Below, piece by piece: positions 43,941-54,563 of a DNA stretch of 64,000 nucleotides; positions within the stretch are counted from its first letter, which is position 1, and every line of letters begins with the position of its first letter. The stretch covers positions 3,052,001 through 3,116,000 of the forward strand of contig NC_087390.1 in assembly GCF_963675165.1 (NCBI RefSeq), given 5' to 3'. Under the pieces are notes generated by a model. It was not told the origin of the DNA. It saw only the letters and a list, made by a program, of their open reading frames with translations, and made no database searches. Both the position numbers and the translations under genes were made by a program. Origin of the DNA: Halichondria panicea (taxonomy: Eukaryota > Porifera > Demospongiae > Suberitida > Halichondriidae).

Positions 43941-44933
43941 TCAATTAGATTGGTTACCCCTAGGGGGTGTTCCTGCGCTGGAATCTTCATCCACAGAGTT
44001 GAAGTCAAGGGGATCGCTAGGGGGGGCTTCCCCTGCTGCGGAGGTTGGTTGCTCTATGCCAGACGATGGGGAGACATTAAGTGTGAATGCAGAGTTAATA
44101 ACAGAGCCATAGTTCTTATTCCCAACAAAAATTTTGTTACCTTTAATCTTTATGTTGCCTCTATCAGTTCCTGACTGAATGAGTTCCCATCTCTTCTTGA
44201 GTAGGATAGCGTCGATGGATCTTTCAGATGGGGTCATATCATGTTTGATCCAGACTCCAGTGGATTTACTTAGGTTTTTCCTGCCAGCTAGAATGGATGA
44301 AGCCTGGCACGCACGAGTCAGCTTGACCAAAATTGGTCGACACCTTTCTTCAACGTATTTTCCTAGTCTTATACAGTCACGTATAGAATAATCAGGGATA
44401 GTAGCATCGACTTTCGATATCAACGAGGATACAGCATCAGTGTCCTTGGATAAACGGGTGTGTCTCGTGGAGCCTTTAGCACATTCTTTGATACCATAAA
44501 CTACAATGTTATATTTGCGATCCTCAGAAATTGAGGGCCTAATAGGCGTTGACCCACCCATAGTAGTTGGTAGATTGGTTTGGAGAGCATCAGCAAAACT
44601 GGGTATGTCAGGTGGCAGAATGGCAGCTGGCTGGCTTTCTTGAGATATCTTTAACTTCAAATTGATAATTTCGCCCTTCAGGTCCTTAATTGTGTTCTCT
44701 AGGACAGAGATATCTTCCTCATGCTTTGAGTTTCTACAGTACAGACACAAGAAAGGAGAACTTGAAGAAGAAACAGCTTGAAAAACAGGCTTAGGAATCC
44801 CAGCACACGTCCTGTGCATCCAGCCCTGGCAGATGCCCTCACATAGAACTGAATCCTGACCTTTGGCTTTGGTTTTCACATCTCTGTCTTTGATGACCTT
44901 CTCGCATATGATACAAGGAGTGTTTGTAGCCAT
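43941..44933 (-). CDS. LINE ORF1 protein with PHD-like zinc finger
   Basis: 330 codons, intact. N-terminus has a Cys/His array of PHD type (CIICEKVI, then CEGICQGWMHRTCAG, then CLYCRN), followed by a coiled-coil segment (ISVLENTIKDLKGEIINLKL) and a C-terminal basic domain that may bind nucleic acid (KYNIVVYGIKE, RPILVKLTRA). ORF1 proteins with this layout occur in several CR1/L2-like animal LINEs and package the element RNA. The stop is TGA followed by CTA, after which the same frame stays open into ORF2. Confidence 0.85.
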   Translation of the reverse strand: MATNTPCIICEKVIKDRDVKTKAKGQDSVLCEGICQGWMHRTCAGIPKPVFQAVSSSSSPFLCLYCRNSKHEEDISVLENTIKDLKGEIINLKLKISQESQPAAILPPDIPSFADALQTNLPTTMGGSTPIRPSISEDRKYNIVVYGIKECAKGSTRHTRLSKDTDAVSSLISKVDATIPDYSIRDCIRLGKYVEERCRPILVKLTRACQASSILAGRKNLSKSTGVWIKHDMTPSERSIDAILLKKRWELIQSGTDRGNIKIKGNKIFVGNKNYGSVINSAFTLNVSPSSGIEQPTSAAGEAPPSDPLDFNSVDEDSSAGTPPRGNQSN

Positions 44934-45122
44934 CGCAGTGTAGACTCAGAGGTGTAGACTAGTCGAAAATCACTTGTCACTGTCACTTATAGCTTAGTGT
45001 TCGCGCCCAGAGAAACCTACTTTAAAATCAGTTCTCTCACTGTCACTTATAGCTTAGGAAGTTTCTACATGATTTAGAAGCCCAATGGTATCAGCATAGA
45101 AATGTTCCAATCTCAAGATACA

Positions 45123-45404
45123 CTACTCACAAATTTGTGGTATTCTACTCTCTAGGTTCCTTGCACTTGCACTGGAATATGGGGTGTCTTTCTTCAAGAA
45201 TGCGAGTGATGCTATCCTCTTGAACACAATTCTGGCTTCTTCACCCATTACTCCAGTTGAGGAGAATACCAAGGGGGAGAATGAATTGGCCATATACGCG
45301 TCGTTTCTCCGACTCATGGTTAGTGTCAGCTGTGGATAGTTGGGCTGAGCGGTTGCTCTGTGCGTTGGGTAGAAAACCCTAATGTCGAAAAATTCACATT
45401 GCAT
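45123..45404 (-). pseudogene. Retroelement-derived fragment
   Basis: 93 codons with the pattern CEFFDIRVFYPTHR, then SFSPLVFSSTGVMGEEA, then ASLAFLKKD. From memory this resembles the C-terminal segment found after the reverse transcriptase of repetitive elements in many marine invertebrate genomes. No reverse transcriptase motifs are seen next to it, so it is read as a truncated relic. Confidence 0.5.
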
Positions 45405-46008
45405 CTTGTCCCAAAACCCAAGAGCTTGCTAATAATTTGGGGCATAAAAGGGTTAAAATTGTGAATATTTGGTGCAAACGCCGCTGCTGAACGTTTTTTT
45501 CTTCTCTCTGTCTACTACGAATGCTCAAGTCAATGAAGTATGATCTTGGAGAGCCCCACCCACAAAACTGCAAAACAATCATATTCCCAGGCCGATTTTT
45601 CTTTTAATCAATAAAACACTTAGTCTACGTACAATCATAGATACTACATTGCATATAAACTCTTGGATTGATGAACAGGGCCGTAGCCACCAACTTTGTA
45701 TCAATACGACAACTACAAGTCTAGTCTCATGAATCAGCCGCCGTTCCTTTGGTGGCGGCTGATTCCTACAAGTCAATTGTGGAAAACCCAGCCTCTTTCC
45801 CATTATGTGATTACACTGTAAAGACGACCATTGCCAATTTCGACAGAAAACTAGTTGGCCACGCCCAGCTAACAGAAAACCTGACTAACCTGACTCAGTC
45901 AACTCGACTGTGCATGCATGTACGTATATAGACGTCTATGTGGTGGCTAACGGCCGCACTGATTATAGAAGATTGCATAGCACAGTTTGAATTTGTACAA
46001 GATGCACG
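45405..46008. other. Spacer with a small perfect hairpin
   Basis: No coding exon supported. At 45731-45765 GAATCAGCCGCC and GGCGGCTGATTC form a perfect 12-bp stem with an 11-nt loop. The rest may be 5' flank of the gene that starts at 46009. Confidence 0.6.
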
Positions 46009-49000
46009 ATGTTGAACATAAATTACTACCTTGCAAACTATACTACTGAAATATTGGTGGTGCTGGCGGCGGTGGTGGTGTTTGGACTAACACTTATAGC
46101 TCTTCTTGCAATACTATGGATGCTCTGTAAATGTGGAGTCTATTACAGCATCCAAAGTCATGCAAACAGGTGAGTCTGTTTACAGTACATGTACAACTCA
46201 AGTTCTAAATTCAGAGGTGTATCCAGTGTTTATGGCAGAGCTAGAGACACACTGAGATGTAAACAAATGAATATTATTGGGGAGGGGGAGTACCAGGGAA
46301 ACCCCCCATTCTAACTAACCCACATTATGCAGGGTACGGGTACGCTCTAAAGGATGTACATGTACATGCAATTGCAAGATCATGAAGGTGGAATGGAAAA
46401 ACATTCCTCCCCTCAACTCCTATGTTGAGGCACCCAATGAAGCACTTGAAGTTGGAAGGTAAACGGTTACATACAACGATTATGCCTCGGTTGTGCATGC
46501 GTGTGCATAGCGATGGTGTGTGTGTATGTAGAGTGCTACAGCTGCTCAGAAGTGAATATAAAAGTTTTTATAGACTTCTAGTCACGTTTTCTTGGATTGT
46601 GGAATTGCTTCGTTCTCGAGATGGCTAGTTTTGCTTACTTTTGAGACTCCAAAATCTGTTTATACAACTTAGCTATTCTACTTAGTAGTAATAGCTCTGC
46701 AACTAGAACGCTAGCTATTGGTAGCTGTAAGAGTGAGAAAAAGAGCTGCTAAGCCACAATGTTACTCATTTAGCACGTGGACGTTTAGTTTCAGCTCCTT
46801 TTTCTTTCAGTGCGTTCGAGTAAGGGTATAGGATATTACGACGTCATTCATCATCATAATTCGTCACTTTTCACCACTTAAGAATGCAATGCTGACAATT
46901 GCAATGACTCATTGACACATAAGAAATATACACATTGTCTCTTCATTTTCTCTCTAAAAGAGCAACTTTGGGGTAGAAAAGTGGGTCTGTAATAGATGCA
47001 AATCGGCTCCTGTAATAATTATAGCCTCTCCAAGCAGCAGCTGATCAATATCTGCAAATCACAACACATATTCATTGTGTAAATATACTACTTCTAGCAA
47101 TGCTTCACTTACTTTTCCGTAAAGAGGCTCCTGTGGCTAAAAAAACAAGCAACACTTGACAATAAACAAGTTAATTATTACAAGCACATGGCCATGCGCA
47201 TGCGCAGAAGAAATAATCTGAGCTGAATCTAAATGTCCACTTGGAGTGGCCTTGCCATTAATAATTACGGACTTCGAACTTTCGGCATCCTTTAGCAATA
47301 ATCAAGGTCAATCGTTTCCTACTCTTTTTCTGCTGTGTTCCCTGCATGTAATGTAAGAATTTATAGTCTGCTAGTATACTAGTACTGCATTTTTGTAGCT
47401 TCATTGCTATAAAGCTTTGGCGCCTCCACCCGCAGTGCTTTAGAGCATAAGTCTATATAATGTATACTTGATCATGCAGAGACTCTCCAGAGATCAAGGC
47501 CATTCGAATGGATTTGAACACATTGAAGGATGCAATTGAATTAGTTGGTCTACCTGAACTTACAATTAATCTCTATTCAAAGCAAGTAATTTCTTTTTAC
47601 ATTCAAAATAAAGTTATAGCAAAACAGATTGACAGTATTGAACTATTAACTGCAGTCATTCGAATCTTACAGATATGTTCCCATCAGCGTCAAAACTTTT
47701 ACATGTTCATTAAAAGCTTAAGGCTGTTGGATGATGTAACTCAAACATTTTCATGCTTAGAAGCCCGATATTTCTCATTGATCCAAATGAAATTGATTGG
47801 AAAGGTGTCTATGGAGTGTGACAGAAAATTTTCAATTACGATATCAGTGATAGATAGCCGAGCTATGAAATGTCCAAGCAGAAATTACAATGAAGTAGAT
47901 CTACTCTGGATTGCTTTACAACTTCGTGATTGGAGAAAAATTGTGGATGGTAACAAAAATATTGGCAAAATTGAAATCGAAATGCTTAATAAACATTCTA
48001 CACAACCCATATATGAAGTGATTTCATCTAAGCTAGGGTTCTTAGAATTGAAAGTAAACTTGCCCAATGATTCGCCCACTGAGTACAATATTAGATTCAG
48101 CCTGAAAAAGCTGCATATATGGGGAAATGTCGTAAATGACTTTCAATGCGACTATGTTACTTTAACTATCAAAAATGTTCATAGAGTGGGTGTTGCCACA
48201 AAGAAAGACCAAAATGATACCATTGTTCGCGAGAGGGGATATTTTTTTATGGTCTATGAAAACGAATTGACAGGTGATAACTTTGATGAGACCTGTGAGC
48301 AATTTCGCAGATCCCTTCTCACTAACAATCATTGTGAAACACTCAGGCTAATCACTGAGATTATCCATGATGAGCTAAGGACACCTGCTGAGAAAGCTTT
48401 TTTCATGTGTTATCATGCAATTACACTATCTCATTGTGGTAAAGATCAAATCGCAAAAGTGCTCCTCTATGAAGCATGGAGTAAGGTGCAGAATGGAACC
48501 AAAAACAATGAACTACTTGCACAGGGAAGAATCCGCCGTATACTAGCTGGTATATATGACAGTGAAGGCAATGAAAGTGAAGCGCTGAATAACATACAGA
48601 TTTGCAAACAGGCATTGGAAACTGCTCGTCCTTCATGTGAAAAAGCGTGTATTCTAATAAGGGAAGCTATCATACTAAAGAAATGCAATGTTAGCGCAGA
48701 GGCTGTTGCTCAGTTATTTGAAAGTGCACACAAATGTATCCTTCAGTGTACAGATACAAAGCGAAAAGTTCTTATGCTGCCAATGGCTTCAATTGAAAGA
48801 GCCTTATTTCTCCTGGAGTTAAAACAAGTGGAAGAGGCGAAGCAATGTTTAAAAGACTTTAATGACTGCCCTCGAATCAAAACAGGAAACAATATTTACC
48901 AACTAAAATTTCTTATTGCCCAGTCTGAGGTATTTAGGCTCTCGGGTGATTACACGAATGCCCAAAGATTTATACATGAATCAGAAACTCTGGTCGTATC

Positions 49001-49085
49001 TGGTGTGGTGAAAATCACTCAAATAGAAAAAGAAGAACTGAAAATTCATGAAAAGAAAACGATAATCGCTAAGAAACTGGAATAA
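46009..49085 (+). CDS. Single-pass membrane protein with CARD-like region and TPR-like C-terminus
   Basis: Family not recognised. Three exons, 46009-46169, 46333-46458 and 47480-49085, 1893 nt, 630 residues, both introns phase 2. Residues about 13-38 form one membrane helix (VLAAVVVFGLTLIALLAILW) followed by cysteines (MLCKCG, then CTCTCNCK) that could be palmitoylated. About residues 99-175 are helical and resemble a CARD/death-fold domain (LKDAIELVGL, VISFYIQNKVIAK, QNFYMFIKSLRLL). A middle part is beta-rich and of unknown type. The C-terminal about 250 residues are paired amphipathic helices of TPR type (AFFMCYHAITLSHCGKDQIA, RRILAGIYDSEGNESEALN, EVFRLSGDYTNAQRFI). A short N-terminus before the helix suggests a type III orientation with the C-terminus in the cytosol. 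Exon 3 alone has 525 codons from an internal ATG at 47508; the upstream exons are supported by matching phase. Confidence 0.65.
46480..46760 (+). mobile_element. GCATGCGCA-ended dispersed repeat in intron 2 of the membrane/TPR gene
   Basis: Contains ATGCCTCGGTTGTGCATGCG, GAGTGCTACAGCTGCTCA, CTACTTAGTAGTAATAGCTC and GAACGCTAGCTATTGGTAGC in the same order as the copy at 20985. A second part of the same family lies at about 47260-47455 (ACGGACTTCGAACTTT, GGCGCCTCCACCCG), so the element may have been split by about 500 bp of other sequence. Confidence 0.75.
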
Positions 49086-49671
49086 TAATACCTCAACCAC
49101 TGTATACAATACAGCTATCGTATAGTGTTCAGTGTATTGCCCCAGGCCATCTGCATGTATACTGACTAACATTCCCAGCAGCAAACTGACTGTCACGGAC
49201 TTATTAATTTATTAAGAACTGGTGGATACTTCTAGAATTTACTATAAAATTATAATGGTTTATTAAGTGTAAAGTTCAGTAATTTAGTGGTTTGTGATTG
49301 TATTGTTTTTGTAGTAAGATTGTGCAGGATGATTCTAGAATTTAGTATAAGGACTTGGAAAGACAATTCCAGAAGTTTCTTTCATTTTGTGTATAAAAGT
49401 AGGACTATAGAATTATCTGTATTGTTGTTGCTTGAAAAGTCATATCAATTGAATAAAGTCTATATAGATCCACGGGTACTTAGTGTAGTTCCCTCACTAA
49501 CAGGCTAGAGAGGCTAGTCTGTTACACTGACTTATATAATTATGCAGTATATACTGCATGCACACTTCTATAATTAGGGTGAGCAAAGAGAGTATAATTA
49601 ACTAACATTGCAAATTAAGATGTTGTCTTGTTTTGGAGCAATATAATGCCCGAGGGCATTATGTCATCCAG

Positions 49672-49722
49672 TGCAATATATGGCATGTTGCCCAGCCAGA
49701 GTGCAACATGCCATATATTGCA
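49672..49722. repeat. 51-bp palindrome
   Basis: TGCAATATATGGCATGTTGC is followed after a short loop by its exact complement ending CCATATATTGCA. The loop and right flank share CAGCCAGAGTGCA/TGCACTCTGGCTGG, a second, overlapping inverted pair. Confidence 0.9.
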
Positions 49723-49861
49723 ACATGCACTCTGGCTGGGCACTCTGGGCTGGGCAATAACTATTACTACTATGATTACATCATACCTTAGCAATTAATC
49801 GTGACGTAATCTAATAATATATAGATCTGGAACCAGCCATTCATTCAGTCCAGGCTTCAGT

Positions 49862-50611
49862 CTAGTTGGGCGGAGTCCAACCAACTCTTCGCTCATGGTG
49901 TATCAGTACACGTAGCAGTTTTGTTCCAACTGCAAGAAATTTGCAGCCCAATCAGATTGCTGCGTTCAAGTGGGAAACCTTACAGCTCAATTTAGCTGAC
50001 AAGGCGAGCTGGGACAATCGACACTGTATTTCTCTGGAGAATGCAGAAACAGCTCCTGCTGGATATCTAGGCTACTAGAAAAGAAGCATAGTCTATCTTA
50101 GCATCTATGAATGAAGCTTGAACAGTAGTATCTTTGTATTAATTAGGGACTTGTCTTTGTTTTAAGTTTTGTTGTGCTACCAATCTAAGATTAGATCATT
50201 AGTTTGGACAAAACCTGTGTTATGTATGCCTTCTTTGGTCTTCGAAAAGCTTCTCCAGAAGCCTTGGGGTAGTCTTATAGCTGGCTGTACCTCTCTTTGT
50301 GCTAGATGTCTAACTATTATGAAAAAGTTTATTTCTGCCTGTACTAAATCTAGTATTACAGGTTACAGTATTCTTCTACTTTCTCTAAGAGTCTGAGGTC
50401 TTTCTTGAATTCCAAAACAACTATAGCTAGATCCAGGCAGCTAGAATAGCCATCCATTGATTTCTTTATATCGCACCCCTGAGCCATGCGGTTGTCAGCC
50501 ACTTAAGATTAAACAATATTCATACTCTGTCTCAAGTCCAGTGGAACAAAACTGCTACATGTACTGATACCCAACCCAGAGCGGAGCGTTGGTTGGACTC
50601 CGCCCAACTAG
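49862..50611. mobile_element. Inverted-repeat (MITE-like) element, about 750 bp
   Basis: CTAGTTGGGCGGAGTCCAAC at 49862 is mirrored by GTTGGACTCCGCCCAACTAG-type sequence ending 50611. The arms extend about 75 bp inward with gaps (GTATCAGTACACGTAGCAGT on the left, GCTACATGTACTGATAC on the right). The inside has no transposase-like frame. Confidence 0.85.
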
Positions 50612-51035
50612 CTTCAGTCCTGTTTGCAGAACTGTTTTGTTTACCTTTTGCATTAATTATAGATCTATACTTGTTCACTGGATCTGTGCTATAGGGTAAG
50701 TCCATAATAATAAGTTAGGGTAAGTCCATAATAATAAGTTATACATCTACCAATACTGGCAATAGCTATATAGACTTTTTTACCTATGGTGTAGATATAT
50801 AATAGACTAGTAGACGACAAGCTAGGTAAAGCTTTTATAATTCCTAGATCTATACTATAGAATTGTAGCTATAGCTAAATCTAATTATACGACTATAAAA
50901 TTTGAGTGCACCTTATTAATATTAAACTTATATATGACTCATTGACTGTGCTGTATCAATGTGACAATAGATCTAGATTCACTCTGAGGGACTTCACCAG
51001 GGGAACCCCCCTCTGCAAACAGCCAGCCAAGCAGA

Positions 51036-51046
51036 ATGGGTGACGT
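51036..51046 (+). other. Possible short first coding exon of the ankyrin gene
   Basis: ATGGGTGACGT followed directly by a GTAAGT donor. If joined to the acceptor TATATATAG at 54604 the frame continues exactly into the ankyrin open frame (MGDVVSKQKGEGN). The fit of phase and sites is good but an 11-nt exon with a 3.5-kb intron needs transcript support; the ATG at 54564 is the alternative start. Confidence 0.35.
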
Positions 51047-53422
51047 GTAAGTAACAATGAATATTAGTGCATGTATATTAACCAGCACATGCAGGGGGTA
51101 CTGTTTAATTATAATCATGCAGGGTTGTAACCGGAGGAGGTACTAGTTGGGTGTGGCCCGACCTTCCATTAGGACAGGAGGTCGGGTTGCAAGCTTATCT
51201 GAGATTTGCTCTGCTGCCAGCATAGTGGCGCCCTATCAGATTGTAGCATTTTTCACATGCTTGATTACACTTTCGTTTGCATATATATAGTTGTGAAACC
51301 GCATTAATTTCACTATGCTGTTGTTTAGCCCAAGTTGGTTAACACCCACTTGAGAGTAATAATATTCATAGCAGTGTTATACATACGACATCCGTGAGTC
51401 TTGAGCCCCATGCACATTCCATATACAGGGCCGTATAGACAGCGGGGGGCAGTTGAGCAGTTGCCCCCCTGGCATTCTAGATCTGCACATGCGCAATGCT
51501 TTATTGAGTGCATATAGTGCAGTCGTATATATAGGAAGCACGGGTGCTGGAGTACCAAGCTATACCTTTCCTTAGTTGCTCCATAAATAGCTCAGTGCAT
51601 GCATGGTACCACAGCGAAGTTGCCATGCATGAATATAGCTAGGATATGAAAAAACAGTTGACCTTTTTTTGTACAAATTTCCAGCTGTATAATCTTGCCA
51701 CCCCTGCTAACTGCGGCCCTTTAGTTACTATATAGTAGCACAGAATCAAATTCTCATATAAACCTATAATTTTCATGTTCACAAACATAACATGATAAAT
51801 GAACTATAGACAATGAAGAAACTGTTCTAATACACAGAGTTAGTTGTTGGATGACATTTAAGGTGAGTTTAGAGACATAAATTCTGAGCCATTGTTCTTC
51901 TGTATCTAAAAAAATGGAGGCAAGTCAGGTTTTTGGACATTTCCTTGGATGTTATATCACTCAATGCATGATCGTGGAATAACATCCCCATGCGGCATGC
52001 ATGCATGCCATGGCTGCATGTTCAATCTGTACTCGCATCATGCTGTTGCAGTATACTTGTACCTGCAGTTGTATATATACTATTGGGAATAGACTCTTTT
52101 TCACTTTCTCCATCTCTCCTGCATCATTTGTCAACTGAGGTGCAACTTCCTGAGGTGCAACTGCACACACTTGCTTGGATCGAGGTGGAGGCACTGCTAT
52201 AGAATATAGAATATATAGTTTCATGCTTTGAGTCAGGTATATATATATACAGCAAGTGCAGAGAGTCTTGTCACTCTTTGGCCTTGTCCTGTTGCAGAAA
52301 CAAATAACAGTATAGCCAGCTCCGCCTCCACTTTTACGTAGAGGGTGGGGTCTATGGGTTCAGTGTAAGTATTTTTTAGCTCACAGAAAAGAGCTTGTCT
52401 AGGCCTAGTTAGGCGTCTCGTTCCTTCCAAAGGTTAGTTTTTGATAAATTATAATTATAGTATCTATAAACTCGTTAATAAATATAGTCGGTATCTTTGG
52501 GCTTATAAATCCCATAGATCCCTCCTAAACAGTATCCAACTATTATGCTGTATTATATTATGTTCAATAGCACATCAAACAAAGTGATACTCACAGCAAC
52601 TCTATATAGGCATCCCTCTTGAAGATTCTGGCTATAACCTAAATCAAACAGTGCACGAGTGAGACTCTTGGCAGCTAAAACAGCCCAGTGCTTGTGTTTG
52701 GCACGTAACACGCAATTGAACTTTGACCCGGCTGGGAATGTGAGTCTAAAACACTAGCTTCCTGTGACTCGCGGATGTCGCACCTCCTCTGGGTTGTAAC
52801 TATAGTTATTTTCTGGAAGCTGACTGAACAGCCGATTTCTATATGCCTATTACAACCAGTATAGGTTGTTGTAATTAGATTGGCAGCTGTTATATCTCGC
52901 AGATAATGGCTGCTATGTCTGGAAACTGATTGCACAGCTAGATTTTATTCATATGCATGGCTGTAATATGATACACAGTGGAACCTCCATATATAACGGA
53001 CACCTGGCGTAGGAACAGTTTATACAACAATGTGGTTGTGAAAACATTGTTTATAAGTGGAGTTGCTTCAACTCTTGATAATGATACACAATAGATCTGT
53101 AGATCAGATTGTACCTACTCTGAGAGGGACTTCACCAGGGGAACCCCCTAATAAACCACGCTTGCAACTAATAATTATATACACGCAGCTATAGTACAAA
53201 CCACATGATAATGTCATACAACTCATTAAAATTCCACCGGAACAACATTACGACACGAGCAGAGCAGATCGATCTAGAGGAGGATTGCTTATGTTTTACA
53301 TGTAAAACTGAGTTTACCCTCGCGTCCCTGGGTTTATACACCACCACTGGCTTGATCCTCTTCATATATATAATCACAACAGAAATCGGTTGAGCTATCG
53401 CGCTCCAGACAAACCAGCAATC

Positions 53423-53963
53423 CAGAGGAGGTACGACACGCGGTTAAGCTCACGTGGTTGCTATTTCTTGATTGAAGGCAAGAAATACAAAGAAGTCGTT
53501 AAAAATGCATTCCAATGACGACATTCAACTGGTGGCAAGTAAGCGCCATAAAGCGACAAGTTTAGAGCATAAAACTCAGTGAATTTGTTGTTGGCTATAG
53601 TAGCTAGAGTTTTACAAGTAGAGATTAGATTTGTTGTAAGAACCAAGGCTCAGATGTTGGCAGTGATCCTATCCTGAATGCAGGCACAAAATACTTATTA
53701 AACACTCTAAAACAAAATTACACTAAAAACAATAATATCTCAAAATCTAAGTGGTGGTTGAAACTGGTTGAAAAGCTATTTCACATCAGTATAAGCCCAG
53801 CAATCAACCATCCTGATCTTAGAAACGTCAAGTGTATTTCTTGAAAGATACACGCCAAACCAAATCAACTATCAAAGTACACAGTCTTGAATGATTTCAT
53901 GCACAAGTTAATGAGATTCATAATCCTTTTGGCTGGTCATGTGACCGTGTCGTACCTCCTCTG
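53423..53963. mobile_element. Inverted-repeat element with CAGAGGAGGTACGACAC ends
   Basis: CAGAGGAGGTACGACACG at 53423 is mirrored by GTGTCGTACCTCCTCTG ending at 53963, with a further match of CACGTG/CATGTGAC just inside. About 540 bp. A third, inverted end-like word (GTCGCACCTCCTCTG) is at about 52778. A degraded coding region may lie inside (plus strand 53640-53870) but no motif is recognisable. Confidence 0.7.
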
Positions 53964-54563
53964 CCAGCAACCTTTGACTTCATTGCATTCTTTAAAACCA
54001 CAAAATATGAAAAATTAGCCTTCTGCATGTGGCTAGGGTTTAAATCTCGTTTGCTGCACTGGATAGTACACATGTAAGCTTTCCAAGCAGGCAAATAAAC
54101 AACTGTGCAGTATATAGTACTGTTGTAAAAGTCGAGGAAGCAGTGATCCTGTACAGTTTTTCAGGCTTTTGTATTTGTATTCTTTGTATACAGCTCAGTT
54201 TGCTAGATCTAGTATTAATTTGTTTCTTCATACCCTTACGGTATAAATTTGTACAAATTGGTATTTTGGTGTAATTTTGTGCAATTCCATGCACATTAGT
54301 ATAATTATGCGTAGACAATTCTTGTTCAACATGTACTCGATTGAAAGTTATACAAGTTATCTATCTTGAATTTTAGTCATAAACATAATTTATGTTTATG
54401 CTCGCATAATATAGTTCTAGGCCTTAACAGGCTAGCTATTATGCGTGGATCTAACATTATAGTTTGTTTATGGTGTAATAATTATTTTGTGTGTGCTCAT
54501 TCTTATTTAAAAGTGTATACAATAAAGATGAACATCATAATTATTGCACGCAGAGATTCAGTA

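Larger units (their letters stand above)
40802..44990 (-). mobile_element. LINE (non-LTR retrotransposon), CR1/L2-like, nearly full length
   Basis: On the minus strand: ORF1 (44933-43941) with a PHD-like zinc finger and coiled coil, ORF2 with endonuclease and reverse transcriptase, a short 3' region and a terminal (ATT)n tail at 40802-40830. A microsatellite tail of this kind is usual for CR1/L2-group elements. At the 5' side a 20-bp word (CACTGTCACTTATAGCTTAG) occurs twice (about 44978 and 45038). ORF2 has frameshifts and a (CA)n expansion, so the copy looks inactive. Clade assignment is tentative. Confidence 0.85.
49086..54563. other. Long gene-poor spacer with several inverted-repeat elements
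   Basis: 5.5 kb with no well-supported gene. It holds a 51-bp palindrome (49672-49722), an inverted-repeat element (49862-50611), two adjacent 24-bp repeats (50693-50740), a duplicated GGGACTTCACCAGGGGAACC motif (50988 and 53129), a possible first exon of the ankyrin gene (51036-51046) and an inverted-repeat element (53423-53963). On the minus strand, exon-like segments at about 52078-52202 and 51838-51908 have acceptors and open frames but could not be joined into a gene. Confidence 0.5.
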
